DNA of 64,000 bases from Amphibacillus sediminis NBRC 103570 (GTDB taxonomy: Bacteria; Bacillota; Bacilli; Bacillales; Amphibacillaceae). Made by a program: the position numbers and the translations under genes. Shown piece by piece: positions 9,674 through 22,200 of this stretch. How positions within the stretch are numbered: the first letter of the stretch is position 1; each line of letters opens with the position of its first letter. The stretch is from the NCBI RefSeq assembly GCF_001552275.1, contig NZ_BCQW01000003.1, forward strand, positions 186,001 to 250,000, in the 5' to 3' direction. The notes beneath the pieces are model-generated. The model had not been told where the DNA came from. It was given only the letters and a program-made list of their open reading frames with translations, and made no database searches.

Positions 9674-10066
9674 AAGCTCACATCCTCATCCAACATTTTG
9701 TAGCAACATGATCCCTTTAGCAAACATTTTATCTTTTTATCTAAATTAAAGTTGTACAAAAAAGCAGCGCATTTCTGGATTCACTTGTTTTTCCCTGCCC
9801 ACATATCTAAAGACATACGCGCTATTGCTCGCAGTCGAGAGCTACCTCAATCTGTTGACTTTTTTGAAACCTTTCTCATCATACATCTGCTCGAAGAAAT
9901 GGGGGGAAGATCTTGTCAGGCAAACGGGCGCGTGATTGTCATTGACCACGTGCCCGTTTTTTGATTGGATATTCTCCAAGTTTAATGCTTATTTGATTTT
10001 AACTTGAACCCAACAATCGTTTAAAATGAAATCTTTTGTTATATTTTCTTAATTATACACAATAGA
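9674..10066. other. 393-base gene-free region with hairpins, function unknown
   Basis: This stretch lies between the Ca2+-ATPase and yloC. It holds a strong plus-strand terminator-like hairpin (9922-9962) and a second inverted pairing, CATTTCT (near 9769) with AGAAATG (near 9895). On the minus strand it also has an AGCGC/GCGCT stem followed by a T-run near 9760. A 70-codon open frame on the plus strand has no recognisable protein family and no good ribosome binding site. I could not assign it to a known RNA family. Confidence 0.4.
9922..9962 (+). terminator. Rho-independent terminator-like hairpin (plus strand T-run)
   Basis: AAACGGGC.CGTG (9922-9934) pairs with CACG.GCCCGTTT (9947-9960) around a 12-base loop and is followed by a T-run on the plus strand. 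The minus strand has only TTTG after the stem, so it ends plus-strand transcripts better than it ends the ATPase transcript. No protein gene precedes it on the plus strand. Confidence 0.6.
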
Positions 10067-12712
10067 TTAACGTCTTGTAAAACCAAATATTAAGGTAGGT
10101 AATGCACTAAAGATGAGAATCGTGAGCCAATCTAGTGCTGATAAGGCTGTTGTATAAAAAATCACTTGTAGCGGCTCGAAGTAGATAACAGGAATTAACA
10201 GCCCCAATGATGATAAAACAGCAACAATAAGATATTTATTTCCAAAAGGATTACGGGCAAAAACAGAATACTGACTTCTGCAATCAAAAACATGGATCAA
10301 TTGTGCCATAACAAGTGTGATAAACGCAACGGTCCGCGCGTATGTTAATGATTGCATTCCGTTTTGATAAGCAAAAATAAAAGCGAGAAAGGTAACGGCA
10401 CCAATAACAAACCCTCTTGAGATAATCTTAAAGCCTAAACCGCGGGCAAATATTTTCTCTTTTATTGGACGAGGCGGGTGCTCCATCATATCATGCTCAG
10501 GTCGGTCAAGTCCTAAAGCTAATGCTGGAAGGCCATCCGTCACCAAGTTAACCCATAGTATTTGAACAGGGACTAGTGGTAGCGGTAAGCCTGCGATCAT
10601 AGCAAACAACATCACAAGGATTTCTCCAACATTTGAAGCCAGCAAATAACGAATAAATTTCCGGATATTTTCGTAAATATTGCGACCTTCTTCAACAGCA
10701 CCTACAATGGTGGCAAAGTTGTCATCAAGAAGAATTAAATCAGATGCTTCTTTGGCCACATCTGTACCTGACTGTCCCATACTTACCCCTATGTCACTTA
10801 CTTTTAGGGCGGGGGCATCATTCACACCATCACCAGTCATAGCAACAACTTGTCCATTAGCTTGTAAGGCCTGAACAATCCTTAGTTTATCCTTAGGTGT
10901 CACCCTGGCAAATACGGCTGTGTTCATAACTTCTAAGCCGAGTTGATCATCAGTCATACCAGCTAAATCTCTTCCCGTTAAAACTTTGTTCCCTTGCTCA
11001 GTAATAGATAGGGTATCGGCAATGGCTTTGGCTGTTTGAGCATGATCCCCTGTAATCATAATTGTTCGAATGCCAGCAGTCTTGCACTGCTTAATCGCTT
11101 CTTTCGCTTCCTTTCGTGGTGGATCTATCATCCCGATTAAACCTATAAAGGTTAAATCAGTCTCAGCCTGCTGTGAGGTTACTTGTCCAGGTTGCTGAAT
11201 ACGCTTGACTGCAACAGCAATGGTCCGTAATGCTTTACTTGCCATCGTGCTGATTTGCGCTTCGATCGTGCGTCTATCCTTTGCACTTAATCGTTCGATT
11301 CGATCTTGTCGTTGAAGATATACAGTGTTTGCTAATAGGAGATCAGGTGCGCCTTTAACAATTGAAAAGCTTTGTCCCGAGCTATCTTTGACAATGACGG
11401 ACATTCGTTTACGCTCAGCATCAAAAGGAAATTCCTTAATTACTGCAAGTGGAGGATCGGTAATCAGATTCATGTTCCGTTTGGCAGCTGCCATTGTAAT
11501 TGCTACTTCGGTTGGATCACCTGTAACTTCTACATTTTCTCTACCTTCAATTATTTCAGCATGACCACAAAGCGCACCGTATTGAAGCAAGGTGTTGAGA
11601 GCTTGCTCATCACTGCTATTGATTAGTTTTGAGAATGTACCAGACAAACTAAAGCCACCTGAAACCTGCACCGTTTTTCCATTTATAAACAGCTCGACGA
11701 CGGTCATTTTATTCTCGGTTAACGTTCCTGTCTTATCCGAGCAGATTACAGAGGTACTACCGAGTGTTTCGACTGCGCTTAATTTTCTCACAATAGCCTT
11801 CCGCTTGATCATCCTTTGTACACCTAAAGAAAGAACGACTGTCACGATCGCAGGTAATCCTTCAGGTATAACGGCCACTGCAAGAGATATTCCTGCAAGA
11901 AACATTTGATAAAGCGGTTGTCCCTGCCAGATCCCTGCCCCAACAACTAATGCGGTTAAAAAAAGTGAGATAAAGACAAGAACTTGGCCCAAGTGCTGGA
12001 GACGACGTTCTAATGGTGTCTTCTGAGTTGGAGCTGAATCGATAAGATCAGCAATTTGTCCAACCATTGTTTTCATTCCTGTAGCCACCACTACACCAAT
12101 CCCATGTCCAGTTGTGACAAGTGAACCCATAAAGGCCATATTACTTTGGTCACCAATATTTAAGTGCTCGTCTTTCAAAGCATCATTTGTTTTGGTAACC
12201 GGTAATGTTTCACCTGTTAGGGCAGATTCCTCTATTGACAATTGTGTGGCCGTTAAGATTCTTAGGTCAGCCGCGACACGATCACCACTTTTAAGTTTAA
12301 CAATATCACCTACTACCACCTCATATGACGGTACCGTTATCCAAGTACCATCCCGCAGCACTGATGCTACTGGTGTAGCCATTGCCTTTAGCTTAGCTAA
12401 GGAATGCTCAGCTCGTTGTTCTTGAAAAAAGCCCAACAAACTGTTAATCAATACAATAATGACAATAACCATAGCATCGACGACCTCACCTAAATAGGCG
12501 GCGATAAAAGTGGCAACAAGCAGTACAATAACCATAAAGTCTTGAAATTGTTTTAAAAATAAAATCAACCAGGAAGGGTGGTTTTGTTCCGTGATTTGAT
12601 TTAAACCTAGCTTTTTTAATCTTTGTTCTGCGACCTGCCTAGATAACCCTATTCTTGCATTACTGGCAAGCCTGTCCAATACTTCTGATGTCGTAAGTGT
12701 ATACCATTTCAC
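10067..12712 (-). CDS. Calcium-transporting P-type ATPase (type IIA, YloB-like)
   Basis: Membrane ATPase that pumps Ca2+ out of the cytosol; the B. subtilis homologue is YloB. Visible in order are actuator motif ALTGETLPVTK, M4 motif VIPEGLPAIV, phosphorylation site CSDKTGTLTENK near residue 330, nucleotide-domain ITGDHAQTAKAIA, hinge AMTGDGVNDAPAL, M5 ASNVGEILVML, and M6 NLVTDGLPALALG. The Glu of PEGLP, Asn/Glu of NVGE and Asn/Thr/Asp of NLVTD are the SERCA-type Ca2+ ligands, which supports calcium specificity. About ten membrane segments are present. I prefer the GTG start at 12712 after GGGGGGA; an upstream ATG adds eight residues. It is divergent from rqcH. Confidence 0.93.
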   Translation of the reverse strand: MKWYTLTTSEVLDRLASNARIGLSRQVAEQRLKKLGLNQITEQNHPSWLILFLKQFQDFMVIVLLVATFIAAYLGEVVDAMVIVIIVLINSLLGFFQEQRAEHSLAKLKAMATPVASVLRDGTWITVPSYEVVVGDIVKLKSGDRVAADLRILTATQLSIEESALTGETLPVTKTNDALKDEHLNIGDQSNMAFMGSLVTTGHGIGVVVATGMKTMVGQIADLIDSAPTQKTPLERRLQHLGQVLVFISLFLTALVVGAGIWQGQPLYQMFLAGISLAVAVIPEGLPAIVTVVLSLGVQRMIKRKAIVRKLSAVETLGSTSVICSDKTGTLTENKMTVVELFINGKTVQVSGGFSLSGTFSKLINSSDEQALNTLLQYGALCGHAEIIEGRENVEVTGDPTEVAITMAAAKRNMNLITDPPLAVIKEFPFDAERKRMSVIVKDSSGQSFSIVKGAPDLLLANTVYLQRQDRIERLSAKDRRTIEAQISTMASKALRTIAVAVKRIQQPGQVTSQQAETDLTFIGLIGMIDPPRKEAKEAIKQCKTAGIRTIMITGDHAQTAKAIADTLSITEQGNKVLTGRDLAGMTDDQLGLEVMNTAVFARVTPKDKLRIVQALQANGQVVAMTGDGVNDAPALKVSDIGVSMGQSGTDVAKEASDLILLDDNFATIVGAVEEGRNIYENIRKFIRYLLASNVGEILVMLFAMIAGLPLPLVPVQILWVNLVTDGLPALALGLDRPEHDMMEHPPRPIKEKIFARGLGFKIISRGFVIGAVTFLAFIFAYQNGMQSLTYARTVAFITLVMAQLIHVFDCRSQYSVFARNPFGNKYLIVAVLSSLGLLIPVIYFEPLQVIFYTTALSALDWLTILIFSALPTLIFGFTRR

Positions 12713-12771
12713 CTTTATCCCCCCATAACCATTCACTCTTAATGATTGATATGCATTTAAACCTTAAAACA

Positions 12772-12780
12772 TGCTATAAT
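12772..12780 (+). promoter_or_regulatory. Extended -10 promoter for rqcH
   Basis: TGCTATAAT is a perfect extended -10 (TGnTATAAT) located 24 bases before the rqcH start codon. No good -35 is visible 17 bases upstream, as is common for extended -10 promoters. It lies in the 91-base divergent region between the ATPase and rqcH. Confidence 0.55.
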
Positions 12781-12803
12781 GTGAAGCAGTGAGGTGATAA
12801 ATA

Positions 12804-14525
12804 ATGGCGTTTGATGGTATCGTAACACGCGCAATTTCAGATCAATTACATCAGTTATTAATGTCTGGGCGCATCTTAAAAATATATCAACCAACCAAAA
12901 CAGAGTTAATCTTAACCATTCGTAGACAAGGGAGGAATCATAGCTTATTAATATCAGCCCATCCAAGCTATGCACGTATCCATTTAACAAACAACCCGTA
13001 TCAAAATCCAACTGAGCCACCCATGTTCTGCATGTTGCTTCGAAAGTATCTAGTTGGTAGCTTTATTGAATCGATACAACAATATGAAAATGAACGAATT
13101 ATAGAAATAAAGATTCGAGGAAAGAATGAGATAGGTGATGAAATCAATAGGAAGCTTATGGTAGAGATCATGGGGAAACACAGTAATATCATCTTAGTTG
13201 ATTCTGACAAAGGCCACATTTTAGATAGCATTAAGCATCTTTCCCCAAATCAAAATCGCCACAGAACCATTTTACCTGGTCAAGGGTATATCTATCCTCC
13301 TAGTCAAGAGAAATTAAACCCATTTAGCTTAACTGTTGATCAGATCAAAGCGAGCATGAATCAATCAGAAACATTAGGCGCAGATCAACTTGTGTCACAA
13401 TTTATGGGGATTTCTCCACAGCTAGCTGCTGATATAGTAACCAAGGCTACCACAAATCAAGTTGATGATGTCATCCAACAATTCTATCATGTACTGAATA
13501 CAGTCAAAAATAGCAAGTATACACCGATAGTGCATCGAGGCGATAAAGAAGACTTTTATGTATTAGAATTAGCGGCATTTAATCAGGAAAAACTAGACTT
13601 TGAAACTGTTAGTGATATGCTTGATTTCTTTTACTCCGATAAAGCAGAGCGAGATTGGGTCAAACAACAAGCCAGTGATCTGATCCGTTTTTTGAAAAAT
13701 GAACGAGATAAAAATCAACGAAAAATTAAGAAACAAGAACAAGCCCTAAAAAAAGCAGAACGAGCTGAATTTTATCAACGACAAGGCGAGCTTTTGACTG
13801 CACACCTCCATCTAGTAAATAAAGGTGATCATGAAATTACTGTCATTGATTATTATGACCCAAGCCAGTCTGAGCTAACGATCACGTTGAACCCAAATAA
13901 AACACCAAGTGAAAATGCTCAAAATTATTTTAAAACATACCAAAAGCTAAAGAATTCTAAAGAGAAGTTAACAGGTGAAATTGAGAAAGCTAAAGGTGAA
14001 ATTGTTTATTTGGATCAATTAGTTCAGCAGGTAGAATCCGCACGCGTAGAGGATATTGAGGACATTCGCGAGGAGTTACGAGAACAAGGCTATCTAAAAG
14101 CAAAGAGAACGAAAGATAAACATAAATCGAAACAAGCAAGCAAACCTAAGCCAGATCAATTTTGGGCAACCGACGGCACCCCGATTTTAGTCGGACGCAA
14201 TAACAAGCAAAATGAATATCTAACGATGAAACTGGCTGATCGACGTGACATCTGGCTACACACAAAAGATATTCCAGGCTCACATGTTATCGTTAGATCT
14301 CATTCGCCTAGTGAAGATACATTAGCTGAAGCAGCTCAACTAGCTGCTTTGTATAGTAAAGCAAGTCAATCATCATCTGTTCCAGTAGATTACACTGAGA
14401 TTCGTCATGTAAAAAAACCTAATGGGGCTAAGCCAGGTTATGTGACTTATGATCATCAGAAGACGCTTTTTGTTACGCCTGATTCAGCCATGATTAAAAA
14501 GTTAAAGGCTAATCCTAATGGCTAG
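12804..14525 (+). CDS. rqcH: RqcH / FbpA-like NFACT protein (ribosome quality control, Ala-tailing)
   Basis: The bacterial homologue of Rqc2/NEMF. It binds stalled 50S subunits and recruits tRNA-Ala so that C-terminal alanine tails mark the nascent chain for degradation. The 573-residue protein has the NFACT-N domain (MAFDGIVTRAI..., EPPMFCMLLRKYL, RNEIGDE-like GKNEIGDEINRK), helix-hairpin-helix and coiled-coil segments (about residues 290-450), and the NFACT-R domain (DIWLHTKDIPGSHVIVRS). It was formerly annotated as a fibronectin-binding protein. The residue pair equivalent to B. subtilis Asp97-Arg98 reads Glu97-Arg98 here (YENERII). It starts with ATG behind GTGAGGTGAT and is one of two clear plus-strand genes in the window. 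Confidence 0.94.
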   Translation: MAFDGIVTRAISDQLHQLLMSGRILKIYQPTKTELILTIRRQGRNHSLLISAHPSYARIHLTNNPYQNPTEPPMFCMLLRKYLVGSFIESIQQYENERIIEIKIRGKNEIGDEINRKLMVEIMGKHSNIILVDSDKGHILDSIKHLSPNQNRHRTILPGQGYIYPPSQEKLNPFSLTVDQIKASMNQSETLGADQLVSQFMGISPQLAADIVTKATTNQVDDVIQQFYHVLNTVKNSKYTPIVHRGDKEDFYVLELAAFNQEKLDFETVSDMLDFFYSDKAERDWVKQQASDLIRFLKNERDKNQRKIKKQEQALKKAERAEFYQRQGELLTAHLHLVNKGDHEITVIDYYDPSQSELTITLNPNKTPSENAQNYFKTYQKLKNSKEKLTGEIEKAKGEIVYLDQLVQQVESARVEDIEDIREELREQGYLKAKRTKDKHKSKQASKPKPDQFWATDGTPILVGRNNKQNEYLTMKLADRRDIWLHTKDIPGSHVIVRSHSPSEDTLAEAAQLAALYSKASQSSSVPVDYTEIRHVKKPNGAKPGYVTYDHQKTLFVTPDSAMIKKLKANPNG

Positions 14526-14560
14526 CTACAATTAAGTCCAAAGAAAAGTGCAATTCTATA

Positions 14561-14816
14561 GATAAAGTGAAACTTCGTTAAGTGGGGGTTCGACGCCTAG
14601 AATGTGCTCGTGCAGACGTTGCGACACGACGTCACGCTTAGTCTGCTTCCTCCATCCCCCACTGATCGTTAGTTGAACCAATCGGGCCGTTACTGGCTGT
14701 TGCATCTCCCAATCAGACACATGACGCGTTCCCTTATTTTTTGAAATGGGATGCTTACAAAAGCCCTTCGATGGGGCAAGTAATCGCAGCCCCAGCCAGT
14801 TACACTGCGATAAAAA
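14561..14816 (+). repeat. Dispersed structured repeat family A, copy A1
   Basis: This is a 256-bp copy starting 35 bases after the rqcH stop. The family begins GATAAAGTGAAACTTCGTT, and its first hairpin pairs AGTGGGGG with CCCCCACT. It then has CTCCCA/TGGGA and GATGGGGC/GCCCC(A) hairpins and ends with a segment that closes as ATCGCAG/CTGCGAT. Here the first stem carries a TTAAGTGGGGG variant. A weak open frame overlapping its right half is not considered a gene. Confidence 0.85.
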
Positions 14817-14821
14817 GACGC

Positions 14822-14875
14822 GGGAAGGTAATAGTTATGATACATAAACAAGATCGTATCATCTATTACCTTCCC
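14822..14875 (+). terminator. Long hairpin after rqcH and repeat A1
   Basis: GGGAAGGTAATAG (14822-14834) pairs with CTATTACCTTCCC (14863-14875). ATGATAC/GTATCAT extends the stem inward around a short loop, and TTGTTACTT follows. It could terminate rqcH transcripts read through the repeat. The poor T-run leaves open that it is a mobile palindrome rather than a terminator. Confidence 0.5.
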
Positions 14876-15121
14876 TTGTTACTTAATTTGATTTCTTCTA
14901 TTTATTCTAAACCATTGTTGTAAAACAACCATAAAGTCTGACAACCCCCAACCTATAAAATTCCTTCAATCTCGGATCAATCAGTTATTTCTGGGGTATT
15001 CTAATGATAACTTCCTAAAAGACGGTTGAATTCTTGAAAATTTTAATCAAATTTAATAAGTGTACTGATTTAATCATATGCTTTTAGTACAGAAGTTAAA
15101 AAATTAAGGGGCTGATATAAG

Positions 15122-15955
15122 GTGTTTTATCATTTTAAAGAATTGCAATATGAAGCAAAACCATCTAAACCTGATCCCGTTTACGCTGCAAAACTGCAAG
15201 AAATTTTAGGAGGGCAATATGGCGAAATTAGTGTAATGATGCAATACTTGTTTCAAGGATTTAATTGTCGAGCAGATGCTAAGTACCGCGACCTACTATT
15301 CGATGTAGGGACAGAAGAAATCGCGCATGTTGAAATGCTCGCTACCATGATTGCTCGTTTGTTAGACGATGCACCTTTTGAGGTACAACAAAATGCTTAT
15401 GAAATGGACCCAGCTGTCGCAGCTATTTTAGGTGGGACTAATCCTCAGCATGCTATCGTTTCAGGACTTGGCGCAATGCCATCAGATAGTGAGGGCTACC
15501 CATGGAACGCGAAGTACATTATAGCAAGTGGAAACTTAATGGCTGACTTTAGGGCAAATTTAAATGCTGAATCACAAGGTAGGCTACAAGTTGCAAGACT
15601 CTACAATATGACAGATGATCCGGGGGTAAGAGATATGCTCTCCTTTTTACTAGCAAGAGATACGTATCACCAAAACATGTGGTATGCTGCACTAAAAGAG
15701 TTAGAAGAACGAGAAAAAGATTTGGTTGTACCAACAACATTTCCTCGTTCTAAGGAAAAAGGTGAGGTTGCTTACACATTATTTAATTTCTCAGCAGGTC
15801 AAGAAAGTGCGCAAGGTCGCTGGGCTCATGGCCCAAGTATGGACAGTCGAGCAGAGTTTCAATATTCAGCTGAACCAATTGCTTGGGGCAAAGCGCCAAA
15901 GCTTAATCCTGCTCCACCAGAATATTTTAACACCCCTATCAAGGATGATAATTGA
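15122..15955 (+). CDS. Manganese (non-haem) catalase
   Basis: Di-manganese enzyme that dismutates hydrogen peroxide; cytosolic. All five ligands of the Lactobacillus plantarum enzyme have counterparts: Glu35 (QYGEIS), Glu66 and His69 (GTEEIAHVEML), Glu150 (NLNAESQGRL) and His183 (DTYHQNMWYAAL). The 277 residues match the long YdbD-type catalases rather than the shorter spore-coat CotJC. The start is GTG after AAGGGGC; no better ATG exists. It is a lone plus-strand gene between rqcH and pyrE, bracketed by direct copies of repeat family A. It may therefore be an accessory insertion; B. subtilis has sulphate-assimilation and sirohaem genes here. Confidence 0.93.
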   Translation: MFYHFKELQYEAKPSKPDPVYAAKLQEILGGQYGEISVMMQYLFQGFNCRADAKYRDLLFDVGTEEIAHVEMLATMIARLLDDAPFEVQQNAYEMDPAVAAILGGTNPQHAIVSGLGAMPSDSEGYPWNAKYIIASGNLMADFRANLNAESQGRLQVARLYNMTDDPGVRDMLSFLLARDTYHQNMWYAALKELEEREKDLVVPTTFPRSKEKGEVAYTLFNFSAGQESAQGRWAHGPSMDSRAEFQYSAEPIAWGKAPKLNPAPPEYFNTPIKDDN

Positions 15956-15968
15956 TCAAAAATCAAAG

Positions 15969-16192
15969 CTAAGTGAAACTTCGTTCAGTGGGGTTGCGAC
16001 GCATAGGATGTGCTCGTGCAGAGGTTGCGACACGACGTCACGTACTTAGTCTAATTCCTCCCCCACTGAATGTTAGTTCAACCAATCGAGCCGTTACTGG
16101 CTGTTGGATTCCCACTTAGACATAACATGTTCCCTTATTTTTTGAAGCGGGAGGCTCAAATCGCAGCTCCAACCAGTTACACTGCGATAAAA
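15969..16192 (+). repeat. Dispersed structured repeat family A, copy A2
   Basis: A 224-bp copy starting 14 bases after the catalase stop codon, in the same orientation as A1. It lacks about 25 bases of the GATGGGGC hairpin arm found in A1, A5 and A6. The first hairpin (TTCAGTGGGG with CCCCACTGAA) and the final TTACACTGCGATAAAA are intact. Confidence 0.85.
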
Positions 16193-16209
16193 CGCATTAA
16201 TCGTTCTCA

Positions 16210-16242
16210 GGCATGAACCTAGTATTGAATTAGGTTCATGCC
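16210..16242. terminator. Bidirectional terminator between catalase and pyrE
   Basis: GGCATGAACCTA (16210-16221) pairs with TAGGTTCATGCC (16231-16242) around a short loop. It lies between two convergent genes, the plus-strand catalase and minus-strand pyrE, and can serve both. The T-run is short on either side. Confidence 0.6.
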
Positions 16243-16295
16243 GTTTAACTTTATCTAATAGAATGTTGTCGAACAGTTTTTTTTTTCTTCTTTCA

Positions 16296-16912
16296 CTACT
16301 GCCCTAATTGATCTCGCCAAGATAGTAATTGCACGCCTTCTTCCGGTGTCAAAGTCTGATTCAGTTTTAAAAAATGAATCAACTGATCAAAATCCGTTAA
16401 AGTATAACAAGGAACACCCACTTTAGCAAAGGCTTGTTGTGCTTTTGTTAGCCCGTAACTGAAGATAGCTAAAACACTTACTACCTCTGCTCCAATAGCT
16501 TGGATAGCACGCACGGCTTCCAAGGCAGAACCTCCTGTTGAAATTAAGTCTTCAATAACGATTACTTTTTGACCTGACTCGATTCGCCCTTCAATTTGAT
16601 TACCTTTGCCATGTGCTTTAGCTTTGCCTCTTACATAAGCCATCGGCAATTCCAATTGCTCTGCTAACCATGCAGCATGTGGTATACCTGCCGTAGCACA
16701 ACCAGCAATAACATCTGGCTGTAGCTTTAATTGTTTAATTGATTCAACAAACCCTGTACATATCTTCTTTCTAATGGCTGGATAAGCTAATGTTAGGCGA
16801 TTGTCACAATAAATAGGTGACTTAATGCCAGAGGTCCACGTAAATGAACAGTCTGATTTAATTTGGACAGCTTTTATCTCAAATAAACTTGACGCAATTT
16901 CGGTCGCTAATG

Positions 16913-16916
<4 letters not shown>
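16296..16916 (-). CDS. pyrE: Orotate phosphoribosyltransferase
   Basis: Joins orotate to PRPP to form OMP, the fifth step of UMP synthesis. The N-terminal substrate region SGIKSPIYCDNRLTL and the PRPP-binding motif VIVIEDLISTGGSAL near residue 120 are clear. The start chosen is ATG 16916, whose ATGA overlaps the pyrF stop, with AAGGAGTG as ribosome binding site; an in-frame GTG three codons upstream is less likely. It is the last gene of the pyr operon, as in B. subtilis. Confidence 0.95.
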
Positions 16917-19287
<2,371 letters not shown>

Positions 19288-19288
<1 letters not shown>

Positions 19289-22200
19289 TAACGAATAACC
19301 TCCTGATTTTGAACTATTGGTTGGGCAGAAAAAGTTGTTGAATCAATGACATCAAGAATGGCTCGAGCCGTATCTAGACTCGTTAAACAAGCTATGCCAT
19401 GCTCGACAGCTTCACGTCTAATCCGAAAACCATCGGACTGTGGCTTTTTACCAGAGGTGATTGTGTTAACAACAAATTGAACCCTATTCTGCTCAATAAT
19501 CGATAGGACGTTGTCTTCTTGTGTCCCAATTTTGCCAATTTGAGTCACAGCTAGTGATCTTTCCTGCAAATACTGGGCCGTCCCAAACGTGGCATAAATT
19601 TGAAACCCTAACAAGGAAAAGCGGTTAGCAATCTCAAAAGCCTCCTCCTTGTCCTTATCTGCAACGGTAATTAATACGGCTCCTTCAAAGGGGATTTTTA
19701 GTCCAGAAGCTAAAAGACCTTTAAATAATGCTTTTGATAATGTCTTATCCCTGCCAATTGCTTCACCTGTTGACTTCATTTCTGGACCTAAGATGGTATC
19801 TACACTTCTCAATTTTTCAAATGAAAAAACTGGGACTTTCACAGACACATTGTCTGGCTCTGGTAGAATGCCATTTTGATAGCCTAAATCTGTCAATGAT
19901 TCACCCATGATCGCTCGTGTTGCCAAGTTAGCCATTGTTACGCCAGTAATCTTACTTAAAAATGGGATGGTTCGACTTGCTCTCGGGTTTACTTCGAGGA
20001 CGAAGACCTGTTGCTTATGCACCACAAATTGAATATTAATTAAACCTTTAATTTGCATGCTTTCTGCAATAAGAATGGTCGTGTTAATCAATTCCTGCTT
20101 GATATGCTCTGATATTCGTTGGGTAGGATAAACAGCAATAGAATCACCAGAGTGTACGCCTGCTCGCTCAATGTGCTCCATGATCCCTGGAATGACAGTA
20201 ACCTTTCCATCACTAATCGCATCGACCTCAACCTCGATTCCTGTTAAATATTTATCGATTAAGACGGGATGCTTATGCTTAATATGGACTGTTTTCTCAA
20301 GGTAGTAAGAAAGCTCTGCCTTACTATAGACAATCTCCATTTGGCTCCCCCCAATAACATAGGATGGACGGACAAGCACTGGATAGCCAATCTTATCGGC
20401 AACCGCGATTGCCTCATGAATATCTCTTACCGTTTCACCTTTAGGCTGAGGGATTTTAAGTTGATTCAACATTTGTTCAAATTTATCACGGTCTTCTGCA
20501 CAATCAATGGCGGACAGGGTCGTCCCTAATATCTCCACACCACGACGCTCTAACCCGTCGGCTAAATTAATAGCGGTTTGGCCACCAAACTGGACGATGA
20601 CACCTAGTGGTTTTTCTAGTTCGACGACGTGCATCACATCTTCTAGAGTTAGAGGTTCGAAGTAAAGCTTATCCGATATACTAAAATCAGTTGAAACTGT
20701 TTCAGGATTACTATTCATAATAATAGCTTGATAGCCTAACTCTTTTAATGCTAAAACGGAGTGCACGGTAGCGTAATCGAACTCAATCCCTTGACCAATT
20801 CGGATAGGTCCAGAGCCAATTACAATCACCTTGGGTTTGTCCGACACGAGTGATTCCTGCTCATCTTCATAGCTACTATAAAAGTAAGGAGTTGCTGACT
20901 CAAATTCAGCTGCACATGTATCAACCATCTTATAAACAGGCTTAATTCCAGCTGCCATTCTTGTTTGATAGATCTCATCCTCAGGCCATTCAACAATTCG
21001 AGAAATCTGAGCATCTGAAAAGCCAAGCTGTTTGGCGAAAGTAAGATATTCCTGATCTAGTCCATGCTGCTGTAATTCTTGTTCAAATGTAATGATCCGC
21101 GCTATTTTAGCTAAAAAGTAATGATCAATTTTTGTTAATTGGTAGAGTTCTTCTATTGAAATACCTTTACGCAATAGCTCTGCCAAGACAAACACACGCT
21201 GGTCATCAGCTTTGACCGCTCGTGTCTTTAACTCTGCTACAGTTAGCTTGGCAAGCTCTGCTAAATAAAAATCCTCTCCACTAAAGTCAAGCGATCGAAT
21301 CCCCTTTAAGAATGCTTCTTCAAAGCTTCGGCCAATTGCCATGACTTCCCCTGTAGCTTTCATCTGCGTTCCTAAAGTTCGATTACCTGATGTAAACTTA
21401 TCAAAAGGAAAACGTGGGAATTTAGTGACGATATAGTCAAGGGCCGGCTCAAATGCGGCAAAGGTTGTCTGTGTAATTGGATTTTTAATCTCATCTAAAG
21501 TTAAGCCAACTGCAATTTTGGCTGCAATTTTGGCAATTGGGTAACCTGTAGCCTTTGATGCTAAAGCAGATGACCGACTAACTCGAGGGTTAACTTCAAT
21601 AATATAGTAGTCAAAGCTATTAGGATCAAGGGCGAGCTGAACATTACATCCACCTTCAATTTCTAATGCCCGAATGATCTTTAAGGAAGCGTTACGTAAT
21701 AATTGATATTCACGATCACTTAAGGTTTGCGATGGTGCAACAACAATCGAATCACCTGTATGAATGCCTACTGGATCAATATTTTCCATGTTACAGACGA
21801 CGATGGCTTGATCATGGTGGTCACGCATGACTTCGTATTCAATTTCTTTATATCCTGCAATATTCCGTTCAATTAAGCATTGATTAACAGGGGATAAGGT
21901 CAAGCCTGCTCGTGTAATATTGCGCAGTTCCTCCTCGTTATGACACATTCCCCCGCCCGTTCCACCTAATGTGTAGGCAGGTCGTACAATTAATGGATAA
22001 CCGATACTAGCGGCAAATTGGACCGCTTGTTCAACTGTGGTGACAATTTCACTTTCAGGAACAGGTTCACCTAATTCTTTCATTAATTGTCGGAATTTTT
22101 CCCGATCCTCTGCTAGTTGAATGGCATCTAAGGATGTTCCAAGCATTTCAGTTGGATATTGTTCTAATATGCCACTCTGCTTTAAAGCCATCGCTAAATT

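Noticed and set aside
9752-9964. 70-codon plus-strand open frame between the Ca2+-ATPase and yloC
   Set aside because: No ribosome binding site, no family-like sequence, and the frame runs into a terminator hairpin; a non-coding explanation is more likely.
14561-14816. Repeat A as an insertion sequence
   Set aside because: No transposase frame in any copy; at most a non-autonomous derivative, so labelled a repeat.
14741-14923. 60-codon plus-strand open frame after rqcH
   Set aside because: It lies mostly inside repeat A1 and the following long hairpin; the equivalent frame is not kept in the other repeat copies.
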